Shown here: positions 1 through 8,500 of the stretch, piece by piece
How the letters are laid out: each line of letters begins with the position of its first letter
How positions within the stretch are numbered: the first letter of the stretch is position 1
NCBI GenBank assembly: GCA_964577175.1
Contig: CAZNYC010000031.1
Span: 1 to 34,616, forward strand
Length of the DNA stretch: 34,616 nucleotides
From: BS750m-G62 sp964577175
GTDB lineage: Bacteria; Planctomycetota; Phycisphaerae; FEN-1346
Reading direction: 5' to 3'
Position numbers and translations under genes: made by a program
Notes under the pieces: model-generated
Told to the model about the DNA's origin: nothing
The model's database searches: none
What the model saw: only the letters and a program-made list of their open reading frames with translations

Positions 1-44
1 GCTGAATGCGCCGGTGCCGCGGATTGCCTACCAATCCGTGTTCT

Positions 45-67
45 CCCGGCCGGGCAAGCCGGCCGGG
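45..67. repeat. GC-rich hairpin beyond the first propeller gene
   Basis: Nine-base arms CCCGGCCGG and CCGGCCGGG flank a GCAAG loop. It sits 14 bases beyond the stop codon of the minus-strand gene ending at 81, so it could act in 3' end formation. There is no T-run, so a classical intrinsic terminator is not supported. The GCAAG loop recurs in the hairpin at 5410-5433. Nothing else is recognisable in positions 1-80. Confidence 0.45.
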
Positions 68-80
68 CCACAGAAACGCC

Positions 81-3000
81 TCACTCCCCCTTCGCCGCGA
101 AGCACCGCACGCGGCCGTCGGTCGTCACCATGTAGAGGCGGCCGTCGGCAGCGATGAGACCGTCGAAGACGGGCGGGGCGTCGAGTTTCTGCTCGCCGAG
201 CGTCTCGCCGTCCGTCGCCGCCACCGCCCGCAGGACGCCGCCCGCCCGGCCCTCCAGCGCCGCCATCGGGTCGTCCTCCGGCACGACGTCCGGCGGGCCG
301 GCCACGAACAGGCGCTCGCCCGCCAGGACCATCGCCCGCACGCGCACCGGCACCCACGCATACCACTCGGGCGGCACTTTGCGCGTGAAGCCCCACCCCT
401 TCGGCGTGCCGCGCGTCCCGTCGCGCAGCACCGGCTCCGTCTCGTTGCGGTCGGCGTACAGGAGGTACCCGTCCCTGCCGGGAACGAAGAGCGGGCTCTG
501 CAGGTCGCGCGACGGGTACGCCTGGAACGCGTACGTCCGCTGGGGCCCGACCGAGAGGATCTGGCCCGTCTTGGCGCCCCGCTGGGCGATGTAGAAGCCC
601 GGCCAGGTCTCCGCATACATCCAGAACGAGCGGTTGAACCACGAGTCGTCGAGGAACGTGAAGTTCGCCAGCAGGTGGAGGCCCATTTTGCGGTCGCCCA
701 GGTTCCACCCGCCGTACTGCTCGCGCATCCGTGCCACCCACCCCTTCTGGGTCCGCTCGATCCAGTCGCGCTGGACCTTCTCCAGGTCCCGCTTCGGATT
801 CTCGTTCGGCGCGGTGTACGGCTTGCCCTTGACGGCGATGCCGCCGGACTCGTCCGGGTCGCCCTCCATGACGTACGGTACCTCCTGGCGTGCCAGGGTC
901 TGGTCGAACTTGAACATGCCGAGGTACAAAAACCCGTCCTGGGCGACGAGGATGTCCGACAGCGCCCCTTCGATGTGGTGGGCCGGGACGATCGGCTTGC
1001 CCTCGGCGTCCGTGCGGGTGCGCGACCACGTGTCCAGCCGCGCCTCGTGCCGGACCTCGCCCGTTGCCGGGTCGAGCGCGACGAGGCGGAGGCCGCCGTC
1101 GAGGAACGTGGACCGCCCCGCCGTGGCGTAGACGAGTCCGTCCTCCAGGAGCACGCTGCCGTGCACGGGCCAGGGCGATTCGAGGCGACTCTCGGAGACG
1201 ATGCGCCGGTCGCGCGGCGCCACGCGGTACCGCCAGGCGAGTTCGCCGTCCGCCGCCCGGAGGGCGTAGAGCCAGCCGTCGCGGCAGCCGACGAGGACGA
1301 GTCCGGCGTGAACCGTGGGGGGCGAATCGATTTCCCCGCCCGCCGTGAACCGCCACAGCCGTTTCCCCTCCGCCGCGGAGAGGGCGTGGAGGGCGCAGGC
1401 GTCCTTATCGGCGACGAACACCCGGCCGCCGGCGAGGACGGGCGGCGTCAGACGGCCGCCGAGGTCCGTCTGCCAGGCCGGGGCGACGTCGGCCTCGACC
1501 GCCGTCGCCGCGGCGCCCGTCCGGCGGGCGTCGTGGCGGTAGGTGGGCCAGTCGCCATTTGGGATTTCGGATTTCGGATTTCGGATTTGTCCGTAGGCCG
1601 GGCCCTTGACGAGGCGGTCGCCCACGGCCTCTTCAGCCGCATCGTCCGCCGCCGCATCCGCGCCGTCGGCCGCCGCCAGAACGTTCAGGCCCGGCACCTT
1701 CGCCCCGGGGTAACAGAAACACGGGTCCGGCGGGACGTACAGCAGCCCGTTGGCCGGCATGACACCGTACGTGCACGCCCCGCGAACCCAGTCGGCCTGG
1801 GCGTGCGGCTCGTCCTGGATGCCGACGAACTCCACGCCGCGCCACTGCGTCAGCAGGTACCGCTCGGTCGCCTTCGCCCGGTAACATCGCAGGTGATGGC
1901 CGGGGCTCTGCACGCTGGAGGGGTCGACCGTTTTGGCGATCTTGCCGGTCTCCAAATCGTAGCCGGCGATGCCCGCGCCCCGGGCGTGCCAGACGCATCC
2001 GCCGGAGACGAACATGTCCGGGCCGCGCATCGACCTGCCGCCCGTCCGCGTGGTCCACCGCTCGCGGCCGGTGTCGGCGTCGCGGACGACGATGGTCCTG
2101 CCGTCGCAGTCGACGACGGCGCCCGGCAGGCAGATGAGGGTGCGGTTGCCGCCGCCCTTCGCCTCGGCCCGCCACCGCTCCTTGCCGTCGTCGAGGCCGA
2201 CGCAGACGATCTCCTCGCGGTTGTGGTAGACGGCCCGTCCGCCGGCGGCGGCGAGCGACATGGGCGTGTACCGGCCGGCGTCCGCCCGCCAGCGGGTGTC
2301 CCCGCTCCGAATGTCCACCGCCACGACGGCCTCGCCCGGCTTGCCGCGCGTCTGCCCGGCATCCGCCAGGTGCACGAGGAGCGTGCCATCGGCGAGGACG
2401 AGTTCCTCGGCCATCGCCGTGCCCTCGAGCGTGCGGACGGTCTCGCCCGTAGCCGGGTCGAGCACCTCGACGGGTCCCTTGCGGCTGAGGGTCATGTACA
2501 AATAGTCATTATCGGCGACCATGCGTCGGGGCACGCAGCCGGGCCGGCCGCGGAGCGAGGTATTCCATTTCATCTCGGCCCGCCACTCCGGCAGCGGCCG
2601 CTTCCACAGCCGGACGCCGTTGAAGGCGTCGCGGCCGATGAGGCCCCACTTCTCCGGCAGCCGGGCGTCCGTCACGCCCGTCAGGCCTTCGTCAAAGACG
2701 TAAAAGACCCGCCCGCCGCCCGTGACCATCGCGACGAACGACGAGATGAACTCGTGGCTGCGGCACCAGCGGGGCCCGGCCCACCAGCGGAGGCGCCGCG
2801 GCGGTCCGACCCGCCGGTCCCGCGCCACCGCGTTGTTGTCCGGGCCGTGCAGGAAGTGCGTCCACGTATCGATCTCAGCCGGCCAGGGCTTGACGGTTTT
2901 CTTGCCTCCTTCGCCAAGGCTTCGGAGGCCGGGGCCGCCCACCAGCGCCACGCCGCCGGGGGCGAGGACCCGCATCACCTCGTCCATCGCAACGGGACCG

Positions 3001-3374
3001 AGGCCCTCCGCCACCACGAGGTCCACGAGGTCGTCGGCGTATGGCAGCCGCTTCCCCGCCAGGCGGTCGACCGAGACGGGGCCGTACAGGCCCTTCTCGC
3101 GGACGTGCGCGCGGGCCTTCGCCACGTGGTCCGCGTCGGCGTCCAGGCCGTGGACGAGGTAGGCATCGCTCGCCCGCAGCGCCGCGGTGAGCCGTCCGTC
3201 ACCGCAGCCGAGATGGACGACGAGGCCGCCGCGGACGCCCGCGGCCTCCAGAATCGCCTTCGCCTGCGCTTCGGATGAAGGCGCCGCCTGCGCGGGCGCA
3301 GCCGGGGCCGCCAGGACCGTCAGCATCAGCGCGGCCGCTGCGACGGCGGCCGGGGGCATGTGTCGCATCGTCAT
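81..3374 (-). CDS. Exported methyltransferase-like/PQQ-type double beta-propeller protein (paralogue 1)
   Basis: 1097 residues. A signal peptide covers about residues 1-30 (hydrophobic AAVAAAALMLTVLAAPA, then AQA). Residues about 37-150 form a class I methyltransferase-like Rossmann domain: motif I reads VVHLGCGDGRLT, the acidic end of strand 2 is HGLDAD, and a late strand reads RVLAPGGVALV. Residues about 165-590 and 600-1097 are two runs of PQQ/WD-like blades, with repeats such as LDPATGETVRTL and LYALRAADGELAWRY. A conserved HHLRCYR (about 495), a Cys near 531 and CFCYPG (about 553) recur in the paralogues. The start is fixed by GAAAGGAG six bases before ATG. A linker near residue 600 is made from a short tandem repeat. 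Automated annotation would call this a PQQ-binding-like or BamB-like propeller; its true function is unknown. Catalysis by the Rossmann domain is doubtful if it is exported, because no periplasmic SAM pool is known. Confidence 0.85.
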   Translation of the reverse strand: MTMRHMPPAAVAAAALMLTVLAAPAAPAQAAPSSEAQAKAILEAAGVRGGLVVHLGCGDGRLTAALRASDAYLVHGLDADADHVAKARAHVREKGLYGPVSVDRLAGKRLPYADDLVDLVVAEGLGPVAMDEVMRVLAPGGVALVGGPGLRSLGEGGKKTVKPWPAEIDTWTHFLHGPDNNAVARDRRVGPPRRLRWWAGPRWCRSHEFISSFVAMVTGGGRVFYVFDEGLTGVTDARLPEKWGLIGRDAFNGVRLWKRPLPEWRAEMKWNTSLRGRPGCVPRRMVADNDYLYMTLSRKGPVEVLDPATGETVRTLEGTAMAEELVLADGTLLVHLADAGQTRGKPGEAVVAVDIRSGDTRWRADAGRYTPMSLAAAGGRAVYHNREEIVCVGLDDGKERWRAEAKGGGNRTLICLPGAVVDCDGRTIVVRDADTGRERWTTRTGGRSMRGPDMFVSGGCVWHARGAGIAGYDLETGKIAKTVDPSSVQSPGHHLRCYRAKATERYLLTQWRGVEFVGIQDEPHAQADWVRGACTYGVMPANGLLYVPPDPCFCYPGAKVPGLNVLAAADGADAAADDAAEEAVGDRLVKGPAYGQIRNPKSEIPNGDWPTYRHDARRTGAAATAVEADVAPAWQTDLGGRLTPPVLAGGRVFVADKDACALHALSAAEGKRLWRFTAGGEIDSPPTVHAGLVLVGCRDGWLYALRAADGELAWRYRVAPRDRRIVSESRLESPWPVHGSVLLEDGLVYATAGRSTFLDGGLRLVALDPATGEVRHEARLDTWSRTRTDAEGKPIVPAHHIEGALSDILVAQDGFLYLGMFKFDQTLARQEVPYVMEGDPDESGGIAVKGKPYTAPNENPKRDLEKVQRDWIERTQKGWVARMREQYGGWNLGDRKMGLHLLANFTFLDDSWFNRSFWMYAETWPGFYIAQRGAKTGQILSVGPQRTYAFQAYPSRDLQSPLFVPGRDGYLLYADRNETEPVLRDGTRGTPKGWGFTRKVPPEWYAWVPVRVRAMVLAGERLFVAGPPDVVPEDDPMAALEGRAGGVLRAVAATDGETLGEQKLDAPPVFDGLIAADGRLYMVTTDGRVRCFAAKGE
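1561..1588. repeat. (GGATTTC)n tandem repeat inside coding sequence
   Basis: Four near-perfect copies of GGATTTC sit in the first propeller gene. Read on the minus strand they encode IRNPKSEI in the linker just before the second propeller (GDWPTYRHD). A related string is at the same protein position in paralogue 2 (6913-6940) and another lies between the tRNA gene and paralogue 2 (9132-9161). Its AT content stands out against the surrounding sequence. Confidence 0.7.
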
Positions 3375-3398
3375 GCCGGTCTCCTTTCGTGCCGCCCT

Positions 3399-3427
3399 AT
3401 CTTACACACGAAACGGGCCGATGGCAA
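3399..3427 (-). promoter_or_regulatory. Sigma-70-type promoter for propeller paralogue 1
   Basis: On the minus strand, TTGCCA (3427-3422) and TAAGAT (3404-3399) are separated by 17 bases. The -10 box ends 24 bases before the ATG at 3374, giving a leader of under 20 bases with the GAAAGGAG ribosome site in it. Called from box matches only. Confidence 0.55.
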
Positions 3428-3486
3428 AAGAGGTTCCGCGATGTCACCTCGACCGGGTCTGCGGCCTCGTGCAAACGGGGGCGGAG

Positions 3487-3592
3487 GCGAGCGGAGAGAT
3501 CTCGCCGTGACCGTCGTTGGTGTATGCGCAAAGCGCACGGCGAGATTCCTCGGCTCGGCCCTGTCGGGCCTCGCTCGGAATGACAGCGGGTA
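3487..3592. repeat. Dispersed palindromic element, family 1, copy A
   Basis: Perfect 11-base inverted arms ATCTCGCCGTG (3499-3509) and CACGGCGAGAT (3536-3546) enclose a spacer of about 26 bases. A second stem around GGCCCTGTCGGGCC follows, and the element ends GGAATGACAGCGGG. It fills most of the 319-base gap between divergent paralogue 1 and the GH43 gene. The same core (GAATCTCGCC / GGCGAGATTC) recurs at 4774-4871, 25691-25777, 29806-29847 and 34201-34244. Confidence 0.75.
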
Positions 3593-3693
3593 CCTATCCC
3601 GCGCGGCGGCCAGGACCGACCGCCGGGCAACCGGCAGCCAGCGGCGTGCCGCTTCGCGCTTGACGCCGCGCCCTCGTGGCCTATGCTGCCCGT

Positions 3694-4737
3694 ATGATGC
3701 AACACATACTCGCTGCAATGGTGGCGGCGGCGACGGTCGTCGCGCTCGGCCCGGTGGTGCCATGCGCGGTGGGCAGTCGTGCCCACCGCGCAGCCGCGCG
3801 AAACGTGCGCGGCGGACAAGACGGTCCGCCGCGCCTCGTCGCGTCGGCGCAGCGGGCCGACGACGATGCGCCCGCCGACACGTACACGAACCCCGTCCTC
3901 ACCGACCGCCTGGCCGACCCGTCCGTCATCCGGCACGAGAATCGGTATTACCTCTACGGCACGGGGCAGGTGGACGGCGACAACGGGTACCGCGTGTACA
4001 CCTCGACGGACCTCGTCCGCTGGAAACGGGGACCGGTCGTCTTCCGCCCCGGGGAGCGGCACGTCTGGGCCCCCGACGTATGGCGGGACCCGTCCACCGG
4101 CCGCTTCTACCTCTACTACACCGCGTCGACGACGGTGGGCGTGGCGTCGGCGGACGGCCCGCTCGGCCCGTTCACGGGGAAGCGGACGCTCGTTGAGAAG
4201 GCCATCGACGCCCACCTCTTCCGCGACGACGACGGGCGGTTGTACCTGTACTACGTCAAGTTCCCGGGTTTCCGCATCACGGTCCGGCCGATGGCGAGTC
4301 CCACCCGGTTCGGCGGCGAGCCGGCCGTCCTCCTGGAGCCCACGTCCGACTGGGAGGTCCGAAACGGCCGCGTCACCGAAGGGCCGTGGATGATCAAGCG
4401 CGACGATACGTACTATCTTCTCTACAGCGGCTCCGGGGCGAACACGCCCGACTACGCCGTCGGGTACGCCACGGCCCGGAGCCCCCGCGGGCCGTTCACG
4501 CGGGCGCCGCACAACCCGATCCTGCACCGCTCCGAGGGCGTGTACGGGCCCGGGCACGGGTGCGCCCTCCGCGACGCCGCCGGCGCGTGGTGGTTCGTGT
4601 ACCATCAGAAGGACAGCGACCGGAAGGCGTGGGACCGGTTCATCTGCATCGACCGGCCGCGGTTCGACGGCCAGGGCCGACTGCAGGGTCGCGCGACGCG
4701 CGGCACGCCGCAGGCGGCGCCGGCGGCGCTGAAGTAA
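3694..4737 (+). CDS. Secreted glycoside hydrolase family 43 protein (arabinofuranosidase/xylosidase type)
   Basis: 347 residues from the ATG at 3694; ATG 3697 or GTG 3676 are alternatives and none has a good ribosome site. The N-terminus MMQHILAAMVAAATVVALG is a signal peptide. The five-bladed propeller of GH43 begins at TYTNPVLTDRLADPSVI. The family's three acidic residues are visible: base Asp75 in LADPSVI, modulator Asp172 in IDAHLF, and acid Glu229 in VTEGPWMI. APDVWRDP and YLYYT/YLLYSG are typical blade motifs. By family it should hydrolyse arabinose- or xylose-containing side chains outside the cytoplasm; exact specificity cannot be read. The linker at residues about 24-48 is encoded by two perfect palindromes. 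It converges with the small membrane protein gene downstream. Confidence 0.85.
   Translation: MMQHILAAMVAAATVVALGPVVPCAVGSRAHRAAARNVRGGQDGPPRLVASAQRADDDAPADTYTNPVLTDRLADPSVIRHENRYYLYGTGQVDGDNGYRVYTSTDLVRWKRGPVVFRPGERHVWAPDVWRDPSTGRFYLYYTASTTVGVASADGPLGPFTGKRTLVEKAIDAHLFRDDDGRLYLYYVKFPGFRITVRPMASPTRFGGEPAVLLEPTSDWEVRNGRVTEGPWMIKRDDTYYLLYSGSGANTPDYAVGYATARSPRGPFTRAPHNPILHRSEGVYGPGHGCALRDAAGAWWFVYHQKDSDRKAWDRFICIDRPRFDGQGRLQGRATRGTPQAAPAALK
3763..3792. repeat. Palindromic element, family 3, inside the GH43 coding region
   Basis: Perfect 13-base arms TGCGCGGTGGGCA (3763-3775) and TGCCCACCGCGCA (3780-3792) flank the loop GTCG. It lies in the part of the GH43 gene encoding the stretch just after the signal peptide. 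The related palindrome with GCGCGGCGGGCA arms occurs between genes at 29975-30002 and 32748-32773. Confidence 0.75.
3807..3834. repeat. Second family 3 palindrome inside the GH43 coding region
   Basis: Perfect 11-base arms GCGCGGCGGAC (3807-3817) and GTCCGCCGCGC (3824-3834) flank loop AAGACG. Together with 3763-3792 it forms a tandem pair fully within the reading frame, encoding part of the Arg/Gly-rich linker before the catalytic propeller. Confidence 0.75.
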
Positions 4738-4773
4738 GTGGAACCTCGCGAGGCACAAACGACCTCAAAGACG

Positions 4774-4871
4774 GTCATTCTGAGGAGGCCGTCAGGCCGA
4801 CGAAGAATCTCGCCTTGATGCCGAGGGCACGGCGAGATTCTGAGGCCTCGCAAGCGAGGCCTCAGAATGAC
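4774..4871. repeat. Dispersed palindromic element, family 1, copy B (complete)
   Basis: The best-preserved copy. Outer 12-base arms GTCATTCTGAGG (4774-4785) and CCTCAGAATGAC (4860-4871) are perfect. Inner arms GAATCTCGCC (4805-4814) and GGCGAGATTC (4831-4840) are perfect. A further perfect stem TGAGGCCTCGC/GCGAGGCCTCA has a two-base loop (4841-4864). It occupies the gap between the convergent GH43 and small membrane protein genes and could serve both as a 3' end structure. No transposase is nearby, so it resembles a REP- or MITE-like non-autonomous repeat. Confidence 0.8.
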
Positions 4872-4900
4872 AGACCACTGGCATATCGTGCATTCATGCG

Positions 4901-5281
4901 TCATGCCCCCGCGGGCGCCGCGGCGTCGCCGTGGTCCGCCTCGTACTTGCGGCGGCTGCACGCGTGGCAGCGGAACTCGGGCCGGCGGTCGCCGGTGCGG
5001 TCGTAGTCCTTCTTCTTGACGAGGCGGTACCCGCGGTCCACCTCCTTGCCGCAGTCGGCACACTGGATGGCCTCGCGAATTTCCCACACCTCGCCCTGGA
5101 GGATGTTGGTGTGGCTGAAGATCCAGCGGTCGACCCAGAAGAAGATGAGCCCGCCGATGAAGTTGGCGACGATCGTCGTCACCGTGGCGCCGAGGCGCTC
5201 GGTGAGGAACCAGACACAGACGGCCAGGATGGGCGTGGAGGCCTGCCAGCGGAGCAGATAGAGGACGTACTTTCGGATCAT
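4901..5281 (-). CDS. Small inner-membrane protein with C-terminal zinc ribbon
   Basis: 126 residues, starting MIRKYVLYLLRWQ. The ATG at 5281 is chosen because GAGGAG lies six bases upstream; a longer open frame upstream is Arg/Pro-rich and looks non-coding. Two hydrophobic segments, about residues 6-26 (LLRWQASTPILAVCVWFL) and 31-52 (TTIVANFIGGLIFFWVDRWIF), are followed by a soluble tail with CADC and CHAC pairs that could bind one zinc ion. The membrane part faintly resembles GtrA-like small proteins, but I cannot assign a family. Its function is unknown. It is in tandem with paralogue 2 (246-base gap) and convergent with GH43. Confidence 0.75.
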   Translation of the reverse strand: MIRKYVLYLLRWQASTPILAVCVWFLTERLGATVTTIVANFIGGLIFFWVDRWIFSHTNILQGEVWEIREAIQCADCGKEVDRGYRLVKKKDYDRTGDRRPEFRCHACSRRKYEADHGDAAAPAGA

Positions 5282-5293
5282 CGCGGTCTCCTC

Positions 5294-5303
5294 GGGGGGG
5301 GGG
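5294..5303. other. G10 homopolymer directly upstream of a ribosome binding site
   Basis: Ten consecutive G (C10 on the coding minus strand) end exactly where the GAGGAG ribosome site of the small membrane protein begins. Slippage here would change leader length but not reading frame. It may also be a sequencing length error. Confidence 0.6.
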
Positions 5304-5403
5304 CGACACGGCCTCCGCGGTATTCCGCGCGGTGGGCCTCCCGGCCCCCTGCGCCGGTGCGCCAGATGCCACGGGCGGCTCGTCCGCCAGTGGGCGTGGC
5401 GGT

Positions 5404-5441
5404 GCATGTCACGGCGGGGCAAGACCCGCCGTGGCACATGC
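5404..5441. repeat. Palindrome between paralogue 2 and the small membrane gene
   Basis: Arms CACGGCGGG (5410-5418) and CCCGCCGTG (5425-5433) flank GCAAGA. Outer bases GCATGT/ACATGC extend the pairing with one bulge. It lies 95 bases beyond the stop of paralogue 2, in the 246-base gap at 5282-5527, which holds no gene I can support. Confidence 0.6.
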
Positions 5442-5527
5442 GGGTTGGTAGGGCGAGTGCTCCGGACCCACCTCGCTCGTCGCTCTACCCGGCCGGGCCA
5501 CCCAGGTGAAACGCCCGTTCGCCCCGC

Positions 5528-8500
5528 CTATTGGGCGCCCTCGGTGCCGGCCAGGCACCGTACGGTGCCGTCGAGGCAGGCAACGTACAGGCGTCCGGCG
5601 GCGGCGATCATCCCGTCGAAGACGGGTGGCGCGTCGAGGGCCATCTCCGCCTGCATCGTCCCGTCGGCGGCAGAGACGACGCGCAGCCGGCCACCCTTCT
5701 CGCCCGCCAGGGCGGCGGCCTGCTCCGCCAGGGCCGCCTGCGTCTTCGCCTCGCCCCACCGCTGGAGCGTGTCGTACGTATCGACGAGGTCCGGCGGGCC
5801 GGCGACGAACAGCCGCTCCCCCGCCAGCACCAGCGCCCGGCCGAGGAGCGGCACGGACTCCGACCACTCGTACACGGGCCGATGCGGGTCCGGCAGCCAG
5901 TTCTTCCGCCGCTTGCCCGTCTGGATGATTTCCGGGGCCTTCCTGGCGGCGAACAGGTGATACTCCAGCGAGGTCGTCTGCGGGAAGTGCCGGGCCTTCC
6001 GCCCGAAAGCGAAGACGCGGCCCTCGCCGGCGACCATGATGCGGCCGGCGGGGGCGTGGTAGGCGGCGGCGTACCAGCGGCCGGCCGCCGAGCCGGGGTG
6101 CTTCCCCCACAGCCAGTACGTCCGGTGCCACCACGAGTCGTCGAGGAACCCGGTGGGCGAGAAGAGGTGGGCCCCCTCGCCGGCCTGCTGCTTGAAGTCG
6201 CCCGGCGGGGCCACGCCGAGGCGCCGGCCGTCGCGCCCGATCTTCTGGTCCCGCATATAGATGTACGTGCCGTCATACGAGAGGATGTCCGGCAGGGCCG
6301 TCGGCAGGTCCGGCCAGGCGATGTCCGCATCGAGCGGCTTGCCGGTCTCCGGGTGCCGGTCGTCCATCACCGTCTCGGAGAGGAGCCGGCCGGTGGCGGC
6401 CTCCAGCCGCACCAGGCGCAGCCCGCCGTCGACGAACATCGACCGCCCCGCGACGGCGTAGACGACGCCGCGCGCGGCCGCGCCCTCGCCTTCCTCCAGC
6501 ACCAGGACGGCGCCGTGGACGGGCCAGACGCTCTCGACCTGTTCCCACGCCGTGAGGCGACGGTCAAGAGGGGCGACCCGGAACCGCCAGAGGAGCGCCC
6601 CGTCCGCCGCGCGAAGCGCGTAAATGCATCCGTCGGCCGAGCCGAAGAGCACCCGGCCGCGCCGGACCGTCGGCGGCGAATCCACCCGCCCGCCCGCCGT
6701 GAACGACCACACGGGCTCGCCCGACGCGGCGTCGAGGGCGTGGACGGTGTGGGCGTCGACGGCGGCGACGTAGAGGCGGCCGCCGGCCAGCGTCAGGGCG
6801 CTCAGCCGCCCGCCGACCCGGCGTGCCCAGGCGGGGGCGAGGTCCGCCGGCACCGCGGCGGCCGTGGCGCCCGTGCGGGCGGCGTCGTGGCGATAGGTGG
6901 GCCAGTCTCCTTTTCGGATTTCAGATTTCGGATTGCGAATTGGCTTATCGACATCCGCTCCATGCTCCAGCCGCTCGTCGGTCGGCACGTCCTGCGGCAC
7001 GGCGCGCGTCGGCGAGGCGGCCGCCAGCGCGTTGAAGCCGTTCAGTTTCGCCTGCACGTAACACGCGCAACTGTGCGGCGGGGCGTACGTGAAACCGTTG
7101 GCCGGCACGATGCCGTACAGGCACGCCCCGCGGACCCAGTCGTTGCGGTCCCAGTGGCCGGCGTCCAGGTCCACGTACTCGATGCCCGTGCGGGAGGCCA
7201 GGACGTACCGCTCGGTGGCCTTGGCCCGGTGGCATCGATGGTGCGACATGTGATCGCCGTCGTCGGCTTTGAAGGTGCGCTCGACCTCGCCGGTCCTGAG
7301 GTTCCGCGCGGTGAACGTGCCGGAGTGCCGGCGGTTCGTGATGGGGGCGGTCCACACCTGGCCGTCGATGACGAACATATCCTCCGGCGAATCGTAGCCG
7401 GACCGCGGGTGCGGCGCGGACCACAGCCGCTTGCCGGTGGCGGCGTCGAGGGCGGTCATCGTGTCCTCGCCGCCGCGGTGGCGTTCTATTCTTTCCCCGC
7501 CCGCGAACAGGACCGTGTCGCCATGGAGGACGAGCGTGGGCCCGAACCAGCAGCGGAGGGGGTCGGCCCGCGGAATCGGCTCGCTGCGCCATTGCGGCTC
7601 GCCGCCGGCGCGGTCGAGGCACACGACCCGCTCGCCGTCGTGGTACAGGACGCGGCCTGAGTCGGCGGTAAGCGACAGGGGGACCACCGTCGCCTCCCGC
7701 TGCCAGCGGACCTGGCCGCTTGCGGCATCGATCGCGACGAGGCGGCGGTCGGGCGCGTCCCATTTCCACCGCCCCGGCTCGGCGCGGATCTGGCCGGCCG
7801 TCTCGTACGCCTCGCGCGTGGACCACGGGTTGCGGTCGGCATTCGGATTGACGAGCACGAGCAGCGTGCCGCCGACGTGGAGGATTTCCTCGGCGGCCTT
7901 CGTCTCGGGAAAGGTGCGGACGGTCTCGCCGGTGGCGGGATCGAGGGCCGAGACGGGTTGGTCGAGCCCCATCGCCACGTAGACCGTATCGCCGGCGGCG
8001 ACGAGTCGGCGGGGCAGCCCGGCGGGGCCGCTCTTCAGCAGCCAGAGTTGCGAGGGCCAGTTCGCCATCGGCCGCTTCCAGAGGACGGTGCCGCTGAACG
8101 CGTCGCGGGCGACGAGCGTCCACCGTGGCGGGAGTTGGATGTGCGCCCGCGGGCCTTCGTCGATGATGTAAAAGAGCCGCCCGCCCGCCGACACGCACGC
8201 CGTGAAGCTCGAGATCGAATCATGGTGCCGCGTCCATGCCGGGCTGCCCACCCACTGGAGGTGCCGGGCCGGGCCGACGGCCGTGTCGCGCGAGACGGCG
8301 TTGTTCGTGGCATCGTGGAGGTAGTGGGTCCAGTCGTCGATTTCGGCCGGCCGCAGGTTGGGCCGGAGGTCAAGGACCACGTCGCCGCCGTCATTCAGGA
8401 GGGCGAGCACGCCGCCGGGGGCCAGAACGCGCCGCATCTCCTCCCGCGGCACGGCGCCCCGGTCCTCCGCCACGAGCAGGTTGACGAGGTTGTCGACGTA

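Noticed and set aside
81..3374. BamB outer-membrane assembly lipoprotein
   Set aside because: No lipobox, nearly three times the length of BamB, an added Rossmann domain and two propellers; the likeness is only in the blade repeats.
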